This document shows positions 11,189-21,040 of a stretch of 64,000 bases of DNA, piece by piece. Below the pieces are notes generated by a model. It saw only the letters and a list, made by a program, of their open reading frames with translations. It was not told the DNA's origin and did no database searches. The DNA comes from Entomohabitans teleogrylli (GTDB lineage: Bacteria > Pseudomonadota > Gammaproteobacteria > Enterobacterales > Enterobacteriaceae). Within the stretch, counting starts at the first letter, position 1, and each line of letters opens with the position of its first letter. The position numbers and the translations under genes were made by a program. The DNA is taken from positions 1-64,000 of the forward strand of contig NZ_LLXO01000025.1 in assembly GCF_001484765.1 (NCBI RefSeq), given 5' to 3'.

Positions 11189-14073
11189 GGTTTTTCACTC
11201 ATCAGGGGTAAAGATTGCTGTAGCTCGCTGGCATTATCCCAGACCTTCCAGCCCTGCGGATGCGCATATTCCGCTTTACCGCTGTGGCTGCCGGAAATTT
11301 GCGACAGAATCGCCATTCCCTGTCGCTCAATCACTGCCTGGCGGAAGAAATCCGCCAGCTTCGCCGGGGTCAGTTGCCTGATTTCGGCAATCACCTTAGC
11401 GCGCGAATCGAAGCGCATATTTGCGCGATCGAAATCTTTACTGAACCGGGACGCCTCTTCACCCAGCGTCTGAGGGGCCTGCTGCATCTGGTTAATCACC
11501 GCCTGCTGGATCTGGGCGAAGGTCTGCGGGTCCAGCTTACGCAGCCGCGCTTCCGTTGGCGGGAAAAACGCCTGATAGCGCTGCCACAAAAACGCCGGTT
11601 GCTTGTCGCTGCTCTGCAGCAGAAAACCGATACCCCACTGGCGGCCTACCGCCATCGGGAAGGCAAATACCGCGTAGCCCAGTTGCTCATTGGTACGCAA
11701 CTGGTTATAGAACCACGGCTGGATGATTTGCCCGAGCAGCGCCCCATAAGCGGCGCTCTGCGCCTCGCTATATCCCGGCGGGACAAAAAGCGCCGCCAGC
11801 GCCGAATCGGTGCTGCTGCCGGCTTTTTCCATCACCGCGAGATGCTGTTTATCCACCAGCACGTCGCGATTGCGGCACCATTCGGTACCCTGAGCCGCCA
11901 GATCCTGCTGAACTTTGCGCGCCAGATCGATGGACTGCTGCGGCGTCAGATTGCCGACAATCAAAAATTCCGGCTTCGCATTGCGCCGCAAATTGTCGCG
12001 GTAGGCAACCAGATCGTTCACCGTCAGAGAAGGCAGCAGCGCGCGCCGCACATCGCGAGTAAAGTACGGCACCTGAGAAATCATCTGTACCGGCATAATA
12101 GCCTGGTCGTACGCTTTGCCCTTCTCAGCGGAATCAAGCATCTGCTGATACCAGGACTTCGCCTGTTCCAGTTGCGCCTGAGTCGGCGTAAAGCTGAAAT
12201 ACCCTTCCAGCAGCGCGCTGAACAGCGCCGGCAGATGCTGAGTGTAACCATTGGCGCTGACCATCAGACCACTGTTGGCGTTGGATGAGAAGCTGATACC
12301 GCCTACCGCCGCCTGGTTGCTGAGTTCATCCAGCGCCAGCCCGGCCATATAATCGTTGAGGGCAAACAACACCTGATTTCTGGCGCTATCCATCGCCCGG
12401 GGATTACGCAGCACTACCGTCACATCCGCCTTTGGCTCGCTGGCGAAGGCTTTACTCGGCATATACAGCACCCTCAGCCCCGGCTCCTGTACAAGAAGCT
12501 CAGGATGGGACAGGCTCTTTTCAGGCTTGATCAGCGTGAAATCATCAGGAATGTAAGGATTAAGCTGCGGCAAACTGAGGTTAATCGCGCGGCCTTCCCG
12601 TTGCCATGTTTCCAGCGTCTGGGGAGTGATTTTATTGACCTGATAGGGCGCCTCCACGAAGTAGGCGACTTTGTTGTGCGGCTCCTTCGGGCTGATATAC
12701 CAGATACGCGCATTTTGCGGCGTCATCATGGCCAGACGCGCCTCGACCGCCTGGGGATCGTAACGGTCGGCAATGTTTACCGCATCCAGAGTGTGGGCGA
12801 CCGGTACCCGCAGCATGGTGTCAGCCAGCCACTCCACATAGTCCATATTGCGGTTAATGGACGGATAGCGAAAATCCAGATCCAGCACATGGGCCAGCTC
12901 ATCAAAATAGCGTTTATCTATCCCGTCCTGACGCAACAGGTTGATATAACTGAAAATCGCCGCCACGACCCGATCGCGTTCCGCCAGCCCTTTATCGGTC
13001 AGGGATACCGAGATGGCAAACACCCCGCCATTACCGGTGACCACCGGATCGGAGTTGGCGCGGATACTGTCAGCCAGCCCCTGTTTTTGCAGCAAGTCGG
13101 ACAGGGTATTACTGCTGCGGTTGCCAATCATGTAGCCGATCAGTTCATCGGTCTTACTGCGAAACTTATCGCTGTTATTTTCAATCCGGAATTCAACGCG
13201 CAGCACCTTGCGAGGCTGGGCGGGGACATAGTGAATGATGATGCCCTTCCCGGCATCGGTCACCACCGGTACGGTTATCTGCGGCTCGGTGATATTTTTA
13301 TTTTTAATACGCCCGTAGGTTTGAGTGGCGATACGCGCCAGCTCCGGCAACGATTGATTACTGTAGATAACCGCCTTCATCAGGTTGGCGGAATAATATT
13401 TATCCCGGAACGCCACCAGCGCGTCATGCAGCTTACTGCCGGGCTTATCGCGCAGGGTTTCAAGGTTGCCGCCGGAAAAACGCGCCCCCGGATGGGCGGG
13501 GTTAAGGGTTTCGGCGCTGACCTGGGCCATCCGCATACCGTCGCGGGAACGGGCCATAGTCAGTTCCGCATTTACCGCATTGCGCTCCCGTTCAGCGTAT
13601 TCAGGGGAAAGGTTCGGTTGCGCGATGGCGTCCGCCAGCCGGTCCACCGCCGGCTCAAGGGCGTCGTTTTCCACTTCCAGATAATAAGCGGTACGGTAGG
13701 GCGCGGTGCTGGCGTTATGACTGCCGCCGTGCAGTTTCAGGAATTCGGCAAGACTGTCCGGCTCGGGATACTTTTTCGATCCCATCAGGATCATATGTTC
13801 CAGGTAGTGAGCCAGCCCCAGATGATCGTCGGGATCTTCCAGCGACCCCACCGGCAGCACCAGCGCCGAAAGCGATTTGACCGCCTGAAGGTCGCTGACC
13901 AGTAACACAACCATACCGTTATCGAGGCGCACGGCCTGATACTGACGGTTATCTTTGTCACTCTTACGAATTGTTTCCTGAACAGGTTGCCACCCTGTAT
14001 CAGCCTGACTTACCGGTGTCCAGAGGGCAGCAAGTAAAACAAGCAACTTCAACCAGATGCTGCATTTAGGCAT
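11185..14073 (-). CDS. ptrA: Protease III (pitrilysin)
   Basis: Pitrilysin is a periplasmic M16 zinc metallopeptidase that degrades small peptides. The 962-residue protein has a Sec signal peptide (KLLVLLAALWTPVSQA) and the inverted zinc motif HYLEH near residue 88, with a downstream Glu in NAVNAELTMARSRDG. Three further M16 domains follow, as in the family. I chose ATG 14073 because GAGG lies 7 bases upstream and it gives the E. coli length; the frame is open 13 codons further but without a ribosome site. Its place between recC and recB, with no obvious link to recombination, is conserved in enterobacteria. Confidence 0.95.
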   Translation of the reverse strand: MPKCSIWLKLLVLLAALWTPVSQADTGWQPVQETIRKSDKDNRQYQAVRLDNGMVVLLVSDLQAVKSLSALVLPVGSLEDPDDHLGLAHYLEHMILMGSKKYPEPDSLAEFLKLHGGSHNASTAPYRTAYYLEVENDALEPAVDRLADAIAQPNLSPEYAERERNAVNAELTMARSRDGMRMAQVSAETLNPAHPGARFSGGNLETLRDKPGSKLHDALVAFRDKYYSANLMKAVIYSNQSLPELARIATQTYGRIKNKNITEPQITVPVVTDAGKGIIIHYVPAQPRKVLRVEFRIENNSDKFRSKTDELIGYMIGNRSSNTLSDLLQKQGLADSIRANSDPVVTGNGGVFAISVSLTDKGLAERDRVVAAIFSYINLLRQDGIDKRYFDELAHVLDLDFRYPSINRNMDYVEWLADTMLRVPVAHTLDAVNIADRYDPQAVEARLAMMTPQNARIWYISPKEPHNKVAYFVEAPYQVNKITPQTLETWQREGRAINLSLPQLNPYIPDDFTLIKPEKSLSHPELLVQEPGLRVLYMPSKAFASEPKADVTVVLRNPRAMDSARNQVLFALNDYMAGLALDELSNQAAVGGISFSSNANSGLMVSANGYTQHLPALFSALLEGYFSFTPTQAQLEQAKSWYQQMLDSAEKGKAYDQAIMPVQMISQVPYFTRDVRRALLPSLTVNDLVAYRDNLRRNAKPEFLIVGNLTPQQSIDLARKVQQDLAAQGTEWCRNRDVLVDKQHLAVMEKAGSSTDSALAALFVPPGYSEAQSAAYGALLGQIIQPWFYNQLRTNEQLGYAVFAFPMAVGRQWGIGFLLQSSDKQPAFLWQRYQAFFPPTEARLRKLDPQTFAQIQQAVINQMQQAPQTLGEEASRFSKDFDRANMRFDSRAKVIAEIRQLTPAKLADFFRQAVIERQGMAILSQISGSHSGKAEYAHPQGWKVWDNASELQQSLPLMSEKP

Positions 14074-14208
14074 CGCAAACCTCATTATTTCGCCCTCGCC
14101 GGGCCTCATCATTAACGTTGTGATACTGCGCCGCTGAAGCGGCTTTTGTTATTTTCATCACCCGCGATATCCGCGGGCGGCAGGCGAAAGAATCCGTTCA
14201 GATTGCCG

Positions 14209-17200
14209 TTACGGCTGGTTATACCTGAATAATGGCAGCAGAAAGCGCTGCGCTTCGCGGATGATGGCGTCGTAATATTCACGATCCAGAGTCCGCCACA
14301 GGCGCTGGAGCCAGATATCCGCTCCCTCGCCCTCTACCATCTGATTACCTTCCCAACTTTGCAATAGTTTTACACGCGCTTTTTGCTGCGTCTCATCATC
14401 CCACAGAATGCTCTGACTCTCAGGAGAGTAGCAGGCGCTCAGCCAGGCGCCGCCGCTACGCGGCAACAGAATCAGCGGCTGCGACATGCCGCTGAGATAG
14501 CCTTCCAGCCATTGTTCGAGATAAGCTTCGGCCTCCTGAACCGGTAGCGCCGGGAAACGCCACACTGACGCATTGCGCCCCATCAAGCGACTGCTGCCGT
14601 TACCGCCACAGGCACAGTAGACAAGGTGCTCCAGCCAAAGTTGCATTCCGTGGCCAACATTAAGCACAGAGGGGCGCCATCTGAGAAGGCCGTCACTTTG
14701 TACATCGTGCAGCCAACCGGTTACCCGAACGCCGGCGATGTTCAGATCCACTTCGCGGCTTTCACCCGGCAGCTTTTCCGCCACCACGCTATCCGCCAGT
14801 TGCTGCATTTCATTTAACTGCGACTCCCAGGCGATTTCCCCCCAGGGCCCATAGGGCAGCGCCCCCGATGCCCGATAGCGGCGAAACAACAAACTGGCGT
14901 CGTCTCCTTCCACCAGCGCATTGAGCAAATGCTGGTTTATCTGATAACGCTCCAGACTGTCGAGATAAAAAGGTTCCTCATCCGGGAGATCGGTCTCTTC
15001 AGTGCGAAAGTTCACCCCAAGACGCATCTGGAAAAACGCCCGCACCGGATGCCGCCAGAAACGCTGCAGTTGTTCCAGCGTCACCTCCTCTGCGCTGTAC
15101 GGCGTCAGGGACTGCATAAACGCCGGCTGCGCCTGACCGGCTTCGCTGGCGGCCGGCAGCCACTCGCGGGCATAGCTCTGCCGCTCATCGCCGGGGAGAA
15201 AATTACGGGCATCGAACGGCGTACGGGTATGTTGATGCACCAGATGCTCCCGCACCCGGCGGGCGCTCTCATCGCAGGTTAGATGCTCATCGCCGGGCAG
15301 ATAGTGACTCTGGGCGAGATATTCGAGCAGTTCCTGCACCAGCACCGACGGATAACGTTCGCTGTTATCGACAATCGAGCGGCCGATATAGCTGATATAC
15401 AGGCACTGCTGGGCGGAGATCAGCGCCTCCAGGAACAGATAACGATCGTCATCGCGTCGGCTGCGATCGCCGCGTTCCGGCTTCTGACTCATCAGATCAA
15501 ATCCCAGCGGCGCCAGAGTGCGTGGATAGACGCCATCGTTCATCCCCAGCAGGCAAACTACTTTGAAAGGAATCGAGCGCATCGGCATCAGGGTACAGAA
15601 GTTGACCGGGCCAGCGAGAAAACGCTGGCTGATACGTTCGTGATCCAGCCGCCGGGTCAGCTCATCGCGCAGTATCGTCAGCGGCACCTCTTCGCCATAG
15701 CGGGACTCAATGCCCTGGGCGATAGCCGACTGCCACTGCTGTTCAATTAACGCCAGCGCGCTTTCGGTTTCCGGCTCCGGCAGGAAGAAATCGTTGAGGA
15801 GATCGCGGCACACCGGCAACCAGCCATCGAGGGTGCGGGGTTGTACCAGCGCTCTGCGCCAGCGGTTTAGCTGCATCAGCAGTTCCGCCAGTTGCCCCGC
15901 CAGCCCGGCGATCAGCCCGCTGGACTCATCATAAGGCAGCACATCGCGCCATTCGCCGCGCTGGCTTTCCATGGCATAGCCGAGCAGCATGCGCGTCAGG
16001 CCAAAACGCCAGGTATGCCGCCCCCCGGTCGGTAGCCCAAACTCCTCGACATTATCGTCATCCATCCCCCAGCGAATGCCAGATTCGCCAACCCACTGGC
16101 GCAGGTAGCCCAACCCTTCTTCATCGATAGCGAACTTACTGGCCAGCGCGGGAACCTCGAGCAGCGCCAGCACATCCTCCGCGGTAAAGCGGCTCTCCGC
16201 CAGGCTCAGCAGGGTAATGAATGCCTGCAACGCCGGATGCGCCTGGCGCGCGCGACGGTCCGAAATAGCAAACGGTAGACGGCGTTCCGCCGGCGCGCTG
16301 CCGAACACCGCCTGGATATACGGACTGTAGCTGTCGATATCCGCCACCATCACAATGATGTCCCGGGGCGTTAGCGACGGATCCGCTTCCATCATCTGTA
16401 ACAGCCGATCCTGCAACACTTCCACTTCCCGCTGGGGGCTGTGGCAGGCGTGTAACGTCAGGCTGCGATCCTCCGGCCGGAGCGGCTGTTTTTCGCCGCT
16501 GTGGCGGTATTGCTCCTCGGTCAGCCCAAGGATCTGGCTATCGCGCAGTTCCAGCAGATCGTGCTGAACCCGATGCAGTAAATTATCCGGCTGCAGATCG
16601 ACGAACACGTCCAGCTCTTCAAAACGCGCCAGCCCGGAAAGCAGAAAAGTGTAGTCCCTGCCGAGCTTCCCCCAGGAAGCCAGCAGAGGGTTGCCGATAT
16701 TCTGTTGGCCGTCATCGTTAAACAGCGTCGATGCCTGTTGCGGATCGCGGAATAACGCCAGTTCCTGCGGCTGATTATGTTTGCGGCGGCGGCGACTTAT
16801 CAGTCGCGCCAGGAACGCCGGGTCCTGAATATCCCCCCAATACCAGCGGCACGGGTTGGTGAACAGCAGGTGCACATCAATATGCTTGCCCAATGCCTGA
16901 AGCGCCTGCAGATAGACCGGCGGCAGCGCGGAGATGCCGCAGATAAAAACCCGGGAAGGCAGGCCTGGCGGGCAACTGTCGCTGTTTTCCAGGGTGCTGA
17001 TAAATCGCTGATAAAGATTAGCGCGATGCCACTCCGGCTGCGCCAGGCGGCGGGTATGTTCCACCAGCGCCTTCCATAACGGAGCCTGCCAGCTTTGCGC
17101 CTCGTCCAGCCCCTCTACCTGCTGATCCTGCTCCCAACTGGTTAGCCAGCGGGGGCGGTACACCAGATACTGGTCAAATAAATCGGCAATCCGCGCGCAT

Positions 17201-17580
17201 AGCTGGAACAGTTTACGCCGGTCGTCATCGTTCTCCAGATAGTGACGCAGCATGGTGAATTCCGGGCGTTCAAGCATCTCCGGCAGCAACGCCATCAGTT
17301 TCCAGCTCATGCTGGTTTTACTGAAAGCGCTCTCCTGCGGCACGCCGGGAAGCACCCGCACAAACATGTCCCAGATAAAACTGGCGGGCAGCGGGAAATC
17401 AATATTGGCGGCAATGCCGAATTTTTGCGCCAGCGTCATCTGCAGCCACTGGGCCATACCGGTACTTTGCACCAGCACCACTTCTGGCTCGAAGGGATCG
17501 TCCAGCGGCTGGCGCTCGACAATGAACTCCATGATCTCTTCCAGCACGTCCAGACGATTGGAGTGGTAAACCCGCAGCAT
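14209..17580 (-). CDS. recC: Exonuclease V (RecBCD) gamma subunit RecC
   Basis: RecC is the scaffold of RecBCD; it splits the duplex with a pin and recognises Chi in the 3' strand through an inactive helicase/nuclease fold. The 1123-residue protein keeps the expected N-terminus (MLRVYHSNRLDVL) and length. It lies downstream of the four minor pseudopilin genes (12 bp after ppdC), so transcription from that operon could enter it. About 135 bp separate it from the ptrA start, including a CCCGCG-ATATC-CGCGGG palindrome near 14161. Confidence 0.96.
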   Translation of the reverse strand: MLRVYHSNRLDVLEEIMEFIVERQPLDDPFEPEVVLVQSTGMAQWLQMTLAQKFGIAANIDFPLPASFIWDMFVRVLPGVPQESAFSKTSMSWKLMALLPEMLERPEFTMLRHYLENDDDRRKLFQLCARIADLFDQYLVYRPRWLTSWEQDQQVEGLDEAQSWQAPLWKALVEHTRRLAQPEWHRANLYQRFISTLENSDSCPPGLPSRVFICGISALPPVYLQALQALGKHIDVHLLFTNPCRWYWGDIQDPAFLARLISRRRRKHNQPQELALFRDPQQASTLFNDDGQQNIGNPLLASWGKLGRDYTFLLSGLARFEELDVFVDLQPDNLLHRVQHDLLELRDSQILGLTEEQYRHSGEKQPLRPEDRSLTLHACHSPQREVEVLQDRLLQMMEADPSLTPRDIIVMVADIDSYSPYIQAVFGSAPAERRLPFAISDRRARQAHPALQAFITLLSLAESRFTAEDVLALLEVPALASKFAIDEEGLGYLRQWVGESGIRWGMDDDNVEEFGLPTGGRHTWRFGLTRMLLGYAMESQRGEWRDVLPYDESSGLIAGLAGQLAELLMQLNRWRRALVQPRTLDGWLPVCRDLLNDFFLPEPETESALALIEQQWQSAIAQGIESRYGEEVPLTILRDELTRRLDHERISQRFLAGPVNFCTLMPMRSIPFKVVCLLGMNDGVYPRTLAPLGFDLMSQKPERGDRSRRDDDRYLFLEALISAQQCLYISYIGRSIVDNSERYPSVLVQELLEYLAQSHYLPGDEHLTCDESARRVREHLVHQHTRTPFDARNFLPGDERQSYAREWLPAASEAGQAQPAFMQSLTPYSAEEVTLEQLQRFWRHPVRAFFQMRLGVNFRTEETDLPDEEPFYLDSLERYQINQHLLNALVEGDDASLLFRRYRASGALPYGPWGEIAWESQLNEMQQLADSVVAEKLPGESREVDLNIAGVRVTGWLHDVQSDGLLRWRPSVLNVGHGMQLWLEHLVYCACGGNGSSRLMGRNASVWRFPALPVQEAEAYLEQWLEGYLSGMSQPLILLPRSGGAWLSACYSPESQSILWDDETQQKARVKLLQSWEGNQMVEGEGADIWLQRLWRTLDREYYDAIIREAQRFLLPLFRYNQP

Positions 17581-17592
17581 AAAAACTCCTGA

Positions 17593-17904
17593 CTATGGTG
17601 TATCCGCACAGTGTAACCGATATGCCTGGCCCTGCCTGCCATCCGGCGCAATAACCTGCACGCTGACAGCGCGGCAGTCCCCCTGCGCGCTCTGGATCCG
17701 GCTGACCGACCAGCCCTCCGGCAGCGGCGGCGGCGAAAGCGCCGTTTGCTGGCTGACATAACGCCAGAGCAATTGCGCCTGCCGCTGGCTGGCCGCGCCG
17801 CGTTGTAACCCGCTGAGATAGCCCGCCAGCGCGCTGGCGACCAGCACCAGCAGTACCAGCGAAACCAACGCCTCCGGCAGGCTGAACCCGCGCTGGCGCT
17901 TCAC
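17593..17904 (-). CDS. ppdC: Prepilin-peptidase-dependent protein C (minor pseudopilin)
   Basis: This small protein has a type IV prepilin N-terminus: a short basic leader KRQRG, then FSLPEALVSLVLLVLVASALAG with Glu at position +5, the form cut and methylated by PilD/GspO. I prefer GTG 17904, which overlaps the ygdB stop as GTGA (4 bases) and gives a leader of normal length (about 103 residues); ATG 17937 would add 11 residues and overlap ygdB by 37 bases. It is the fourth gene of ppdA-ppdB-ygdB-ppdC. Such sets form the initiating tip complex of type IV pili or related secretion pseudopili. Confidence 0.7.
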   Translation of the reverse strand: MKRQRGFSLPEALVSLVLLVLVASALAGYLSGLQRGAASQRQAQLLWRYVSQQTALSPPPLPEGWSVSRIQSAQGDCRAVSVQVIAPDGRQGQAYRLHCADTP

Positions 17905-18326
17905 GGCAACCGGCACCGCTCGTCGCTGAGCGGGCAAAAATCCGCCCAGCCGCGGGGAGTAAATATCACTTTAGCGCCGCGCAGTTCCCCAAGGCGCCAG
18001 AAAATCAGCGGCGCTTCAGTGCCGGAGGCATCATGGGCCGCCAGCAGCAACCGGTTATTATCCAACAGACGCAGACAGGCGCGCCAGTGGTGGACCGGCT
18101 GTTCCCGGCAACGCCACTGCGCCTCTGGCGCCCATGGCAGACGCGTCCCCCACGCCAGCGCAGACAGCCCGCGCAGTTCGCCGCGCAATGCCGACTGTTC
18201 CCCGACCAATGTGTAACGCCGCGCCGCCATCTGACTATCAACGCCTTTCAGCATCAGGGTACCGATCATCAGCAGCAAAACCGGCATCATTATCCCGATA
18301 GCCCCCCGTTCCCGGCACCGAATCAT
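17901..18326 (-). CDS. ygdB: YgdB family minor pseudopilin-like protein
   Basis: This 141-residue protein has a short N-terminus (RCRERGAIG), one membrane segment (IMMPVLLLMIGTLML), then a periplasmic domain ending in PRGWADFCPLSDERCRLP. That ending matches the close of E. coli YgdB (RGWSDFCP). The family resembles PilX/GspK-type minor pilins, lacking a strict prepilin Glu. It overlaps ppdB by 4 bases upstream and ppdC downstream, consistent with one operon. Confidence 0.85.
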   Translation of the reverse strand: MIRCRERGAIGIMMPVLLLMIGTLMLKGVDSQMAARRYTLVGEQSALRGELRGLSALAWGTRLPWAPEAQWRCREQPVHHWRACLRLLDNNRLLLAAHDASGTEAPLIFWRLGELRGAKVIFTPRGWADFCPLSDERCRLP

Positions 18327-18874
18327 AAATTAAACCCGGTGATCAGATGGGTGACGGCAACCGGCGCCACGCCCGCCCGTGATGCCCGACCAGCGAGACG
18401 CACCGCCACCAGCGGCGGTCCGAATGGCTGCTCGTGGCGGGTAACGGAAAATGCCTCGATGCTCAGCATCGCCGGGTCGTTCATTTTCTCCCACCCTTTA
18501 CCGCTACAGTGCGCCACGCCGCGGCGGGTCTCCAGGCTCCCGGCATTCAGCCGCCAGGCGGTCTGTTCAGTGGCGGGTTCCCGGATGCCGTTGCTGTTTT
18601 CATCCCACTGCACGATAACGCAGCCAGGCGCCAGCTTCAGCCCCGCCGTATCACCGGCGCATTCCCCCGCGCAGTAGCCGGCGCGACGCAGTTGTTTCGC
18701 CAGCGTAAACGTCAGTTGCCACAACTCCTCTTCGAGCATTTGCCGGGCGCTGGTTTTCAGCGTTTCCTGCTGAATGACCGCCAGCAGGCGCATAGCTCCC
18801 ATCGCCACCAGACTGCCGATGGCCATTGCGATTAACGTTTCCAGCAGCGTGAACCCTTTAGCGGTTACCGACAC
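18323..18874 (-). CDS. ppdB: Prepilin-peptidase-dependent protein B
   Basis: This 183-residue protein has a type IV prepilin leader (MSVTAKG, then FTLLETLIAMAIGSLVAMGAM, Glu at +5), a membrane helix and a periplasmic domain with Cys pairs (RAGYCAGECAG) like E. coli PpdB. It is a probable minor pseudopilin of the PilW/GspJ type. Its start overlaps the end of ppdA by 10 bases. The final GFNL and start of ygdB overlap by 4 bases. Confidence 0.88.
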   Translation of the reverse strand: MSVTAKGFTLLETLIAMAIGSLVAMGAMRLLAVIQQETLKTSARQMLEEELWQLTFTLAKQLRRAGYCAGECAGDTAGLKLAPGCVIVQWDENSNGIREPATEQTAWRLNAGSLETRRGVAHCSGKGWEKMNDPAMLSIEAFSVTRHEQPFGPPLVAVRLAGRASRAGVAPVAVTHLITGFNL

Positions 18875-19335
18875 AGGTTCTCCTCCTCACGACACAGGCG
18901 CACGCGCCCCCATACGGAAATCACCACCCGCCATGCGCCGCCGGCGCTGCGCAGCGTGATATGCCCGGGCCAGGCGGTATTGCGTAATCCGAAAAAGCCG
19001 ATACCGTCAGTCAGCTCACTACAGGTAATCCCCTGATAAGGAGGGTGAAACTGCCAGCGATTAGCGACAGAGCAGCTTTCCGCCCCGCTCCCCCGGGGCG
19101 CCAGGCACCAACCCTGTGGGCCGGAAATCAGTTGCACCACCCAATCGCGGTTATAACCGTTGGCGTCGGTTCGCAGACGATGCAGATAATCGCGCAGCAA
19201 CAGCGCGCTGTGGCGCAATTGTTGTTTTTGCTGCCAGCTGCGCCAGCCGCTAATTCCCGCGGCGCTCAGCATGACAACAATACTCAGTACGATCATGATT
19301 TCAGGCAGGCTGAAACCGTGTTGTTTTCTGTTCAT
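18865..19335 (-). CDS. ppdA: Prepilin-peptidase-dependent protein A
   Basis: This is the first gene of the minor pseudopilin operon. From ATG 19335 the protein has 156 residues: leader MNRKQHG, cleavage before FSLPEIMIVLSIVVMLSAAG (Glu +5), then a GspH/FimT-like domain with FFGLRNTAWPGHI, shared with E. coli PpdA. An ATG at 19365 would lengthen the leader by ten residues, unlike a prepilin. No strong ribosome site is visible before either ATG. In E. coli thyA lies directly upstream; here two extra genes intervene. Confidence 0.88.
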   Translation of the reverse strand: MNRKQHGFSLPEIMIVLSIVVMLSAAGISGWRSWQQKQQLRHSALLLRDYLHRLRTDANGYNRDWVVQLISGPQGWCLAPRGSGAESCSVANRWQFHPPYQGITCSELTDGIGFFGLRNTAWPGHITLRSAGGAWRVVISVWGRVRLCREEENLCR

Positions 19336-19564
19336 AGCGCAGCAGTGTGCCAGCAGAAAACGCACATTCCAGCGTCAGTTACGCTCTTTACGTGATACCT
19401 TGCAGTGAAAAGGCGGCTGTTGCTTATTGTTGGCAGGGAAATGGAAGGGGTGTCGAGAAATTGTTGGCAATCGACAAAGAGATCATCATCAGGATACTCC
19501 TGCCGCATCCCGCCACGCGCAGCCTTCCCGGCGTCTGGCCGATGGTTTATCAGGAGCGTACTTT

Positions 19565-19960
19565 ATGAATTCACATCCCCTGCGACAGATTATTGAAGCC
19601 TGCGACAGAGCCATTTCGGCGCGCGACTTTGATGCGCTGATGGCGTATTACGCCCCGGACGCCGCGCTGGTGGTAAGACCCGACCTGGTGGTCACCGGCC
19701 AGGCGGCAATCCGCAAAGCCTTTACGGCGATTTCTGACTATTTTCAGGACCAACTGGTGGTGGAACAGGGGGAGTTGCAGGTGATAGAAGGCGCGGATAA
19801 TGCGCTGGTAATCATGGAAACCGTACTTCACTACCCGGACGACGCCGGGGGCACCGTGACCGCCACCCGCCGGGCGACCTATGTGTTTCAGCGCCAGAGC
19901 GACGGGCGCTGGCTATGCGCGATCGACAACTCATACGGCACTGCGCTTCTGGATGGCTGA
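19565..19960 (+). CDS. NTF2/SnoaL-like small protein
   Basis: This 131-residue protein has the NTF2-like (SnoaL/DUF4440) pattern: a helix with ACDRAISARDFDALMAYYAPDAALV, then ATRRATYVFQRQSDGRWLCAIDN. These folds form a conical pocket used by isomerases, ketosteroid-type enzymes or binding proteins, so a function cannot be assigned. The start follows GGAG at 9 bases. It is one of two genes that separate ppdA from thyA, and converges on the transporter gene 27 bp downstream. Confidence 0.75.
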   Translation: MNSHPLRQIIEACDRAISARDFDALMAYYAPDAALVVRPDLVVTGQAAIRKAFTAISDYFQDQLVVEQGELQVIEGADNALVIMETVLHYPDDAGGTVTATRRATYVFQRQSDGRWLCAIDNSYGTALLDG

Positions 19961-19987
19961 TCGCTGGCGACCACGCCGCGCCAGCGA

Positions 19988-20947
19988 TCAGCGTTCCCGA
20001 ATCAGTAGCGGAATCACGCGCAGATAAATAAGCTCGCTCACTAGTTCTACCAGCGTTTGCGTCACGATAATCGCCGGCAGTAGCGGGGCCGTGCCGGGGA
20101 TCGCCAGGGCAAGAGGCAGTACCACCAGTGAATTACGAGTACTGGCGCTGAATGCCAGCGCCCTGGCGGCGCCGGTCTCAAGGCGGAATAAGCGGGCCGC
20201 GCTCCAGCCCACCAGCGGCGCCGCAACGGCAAAGATCAGGTAACAGGGAATCACCCACAGCGCCATACCCGGCGCTGCGCCCAGTTGCGGCACCATCGCC
20301 ATTACCACAATGAACAGCACCAGCGCGGTCGCCGGAACCGGCAGCAGACCAAACACCGCCGCCACGCGGGCGCCGCTGCGATGCCTGCTGGCCCATAACT
20401 GCACCAGCGCCGCCAGTAAAAAGGGCGTCGCGATCAACCACAGAAAAGCGTCGATGAAGGGGCCGGGGTGAATCAGATGCGCCGCCGTATCGCCGATAAA
20501 CACCCTTAAATAAACCGGTAACAGCGCCATCTGCGCCACCAGCAGAAGCGGGGTCGCCGCCAGCATTAACCTGGCATCGCCGCAACCCAGATGAGTAAAG
20601 GTCACCACATAGTCGATGCAGGGCATCAACAGCACCAGCAGAACCCCGAATCGCAGCAGAGGATCCAGCGGGATTACCGAGACCAGCGCCGCCGCCAGCA
20701 GCGGGATAGCAATAAAATTGGTCGCCAGTAGCGCAAACAGAAAGCGCATCCGGGTCAGCGCCTGGCGAACTTCCGTCACCGGCACCTGCAGGAAAGTCAC
20801 AAACAGCATCAGCGCCAGCGCCGGATTGACGGCCCATTCCAGCCCGCTGGCGTCGCGGATTATCCCCGCCACCAGCGCCGCGCTTACCACGCAGGCGAAA
20901 TAAATCACTACCTGGTGCAGTTCCAGCGCTGCGCGTAATTTATTCAA
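19988..20947 (-). CDS. Bile acid:sodium symporter / arsenite (ACR3-like) family transporter
   Basis: This 319-residue hydrophobic protein has about ten predicted membrane segments and the fold pattern of the BASS/ACR3 family: paired unwound-helix regions such as LLMPCIDYVVTFTHLGCGDARLML and the later FSASTRNSLVVLPLALAIPG, which resembles the ACR3 substrate region. Arsenite export is possible, but no arsR, arsC or arsenic operon is nearby, so organic anion transport is equally open. It lies on the strand of thyA and 93 bp from it. With the NTF2-like gene it forms the insertion between ppdA and thyA. Confidence 0.7.
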   Translation of the reverse strand: MNKLRAALELHQVVIYFACVVSAALVAGIIRDASGLEWAVNPALALMLFVTFLQVPVTEVRQALTRMRFLFALLATNFIAIPLLAAALVSVIPLDPLLRFGVLLVLLMPCIDYVVTFTHLGCGDARLMLAATPLLLVAQMALLPVYLRVFIGDTAAHLIHPGPFIDAFLWLIATPFLLAALVQLWASRHRSGARVAAVFGLLPVPATALVLFIVVMAMVPQLGAAPGMALWVIPCYLIFAVAAPLVGWSAARLFRLETGAARALAFSASTRNSLVVLPLALAIPGTAPLLPAIIVTQTLVELVSELIYLRVIPLLIRER

Positions 20948-21040
20948 TGCGGGTCCTTTTGGCGGGTGATTCGACCACAGGGAGGACGGGATGATCGACA
21001 GACCGGCACCCTGGTGGTATGCCGGTGGTATGTCAGGCTA

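Noticed and set aside
12505-13905. Long open frame of 466 codons opposite ptrA
   Set aside because: It lies wholly antisense to the well-supported pitrilysin gene and is explained by GC-rich codon use; its translation resembles no protein family.
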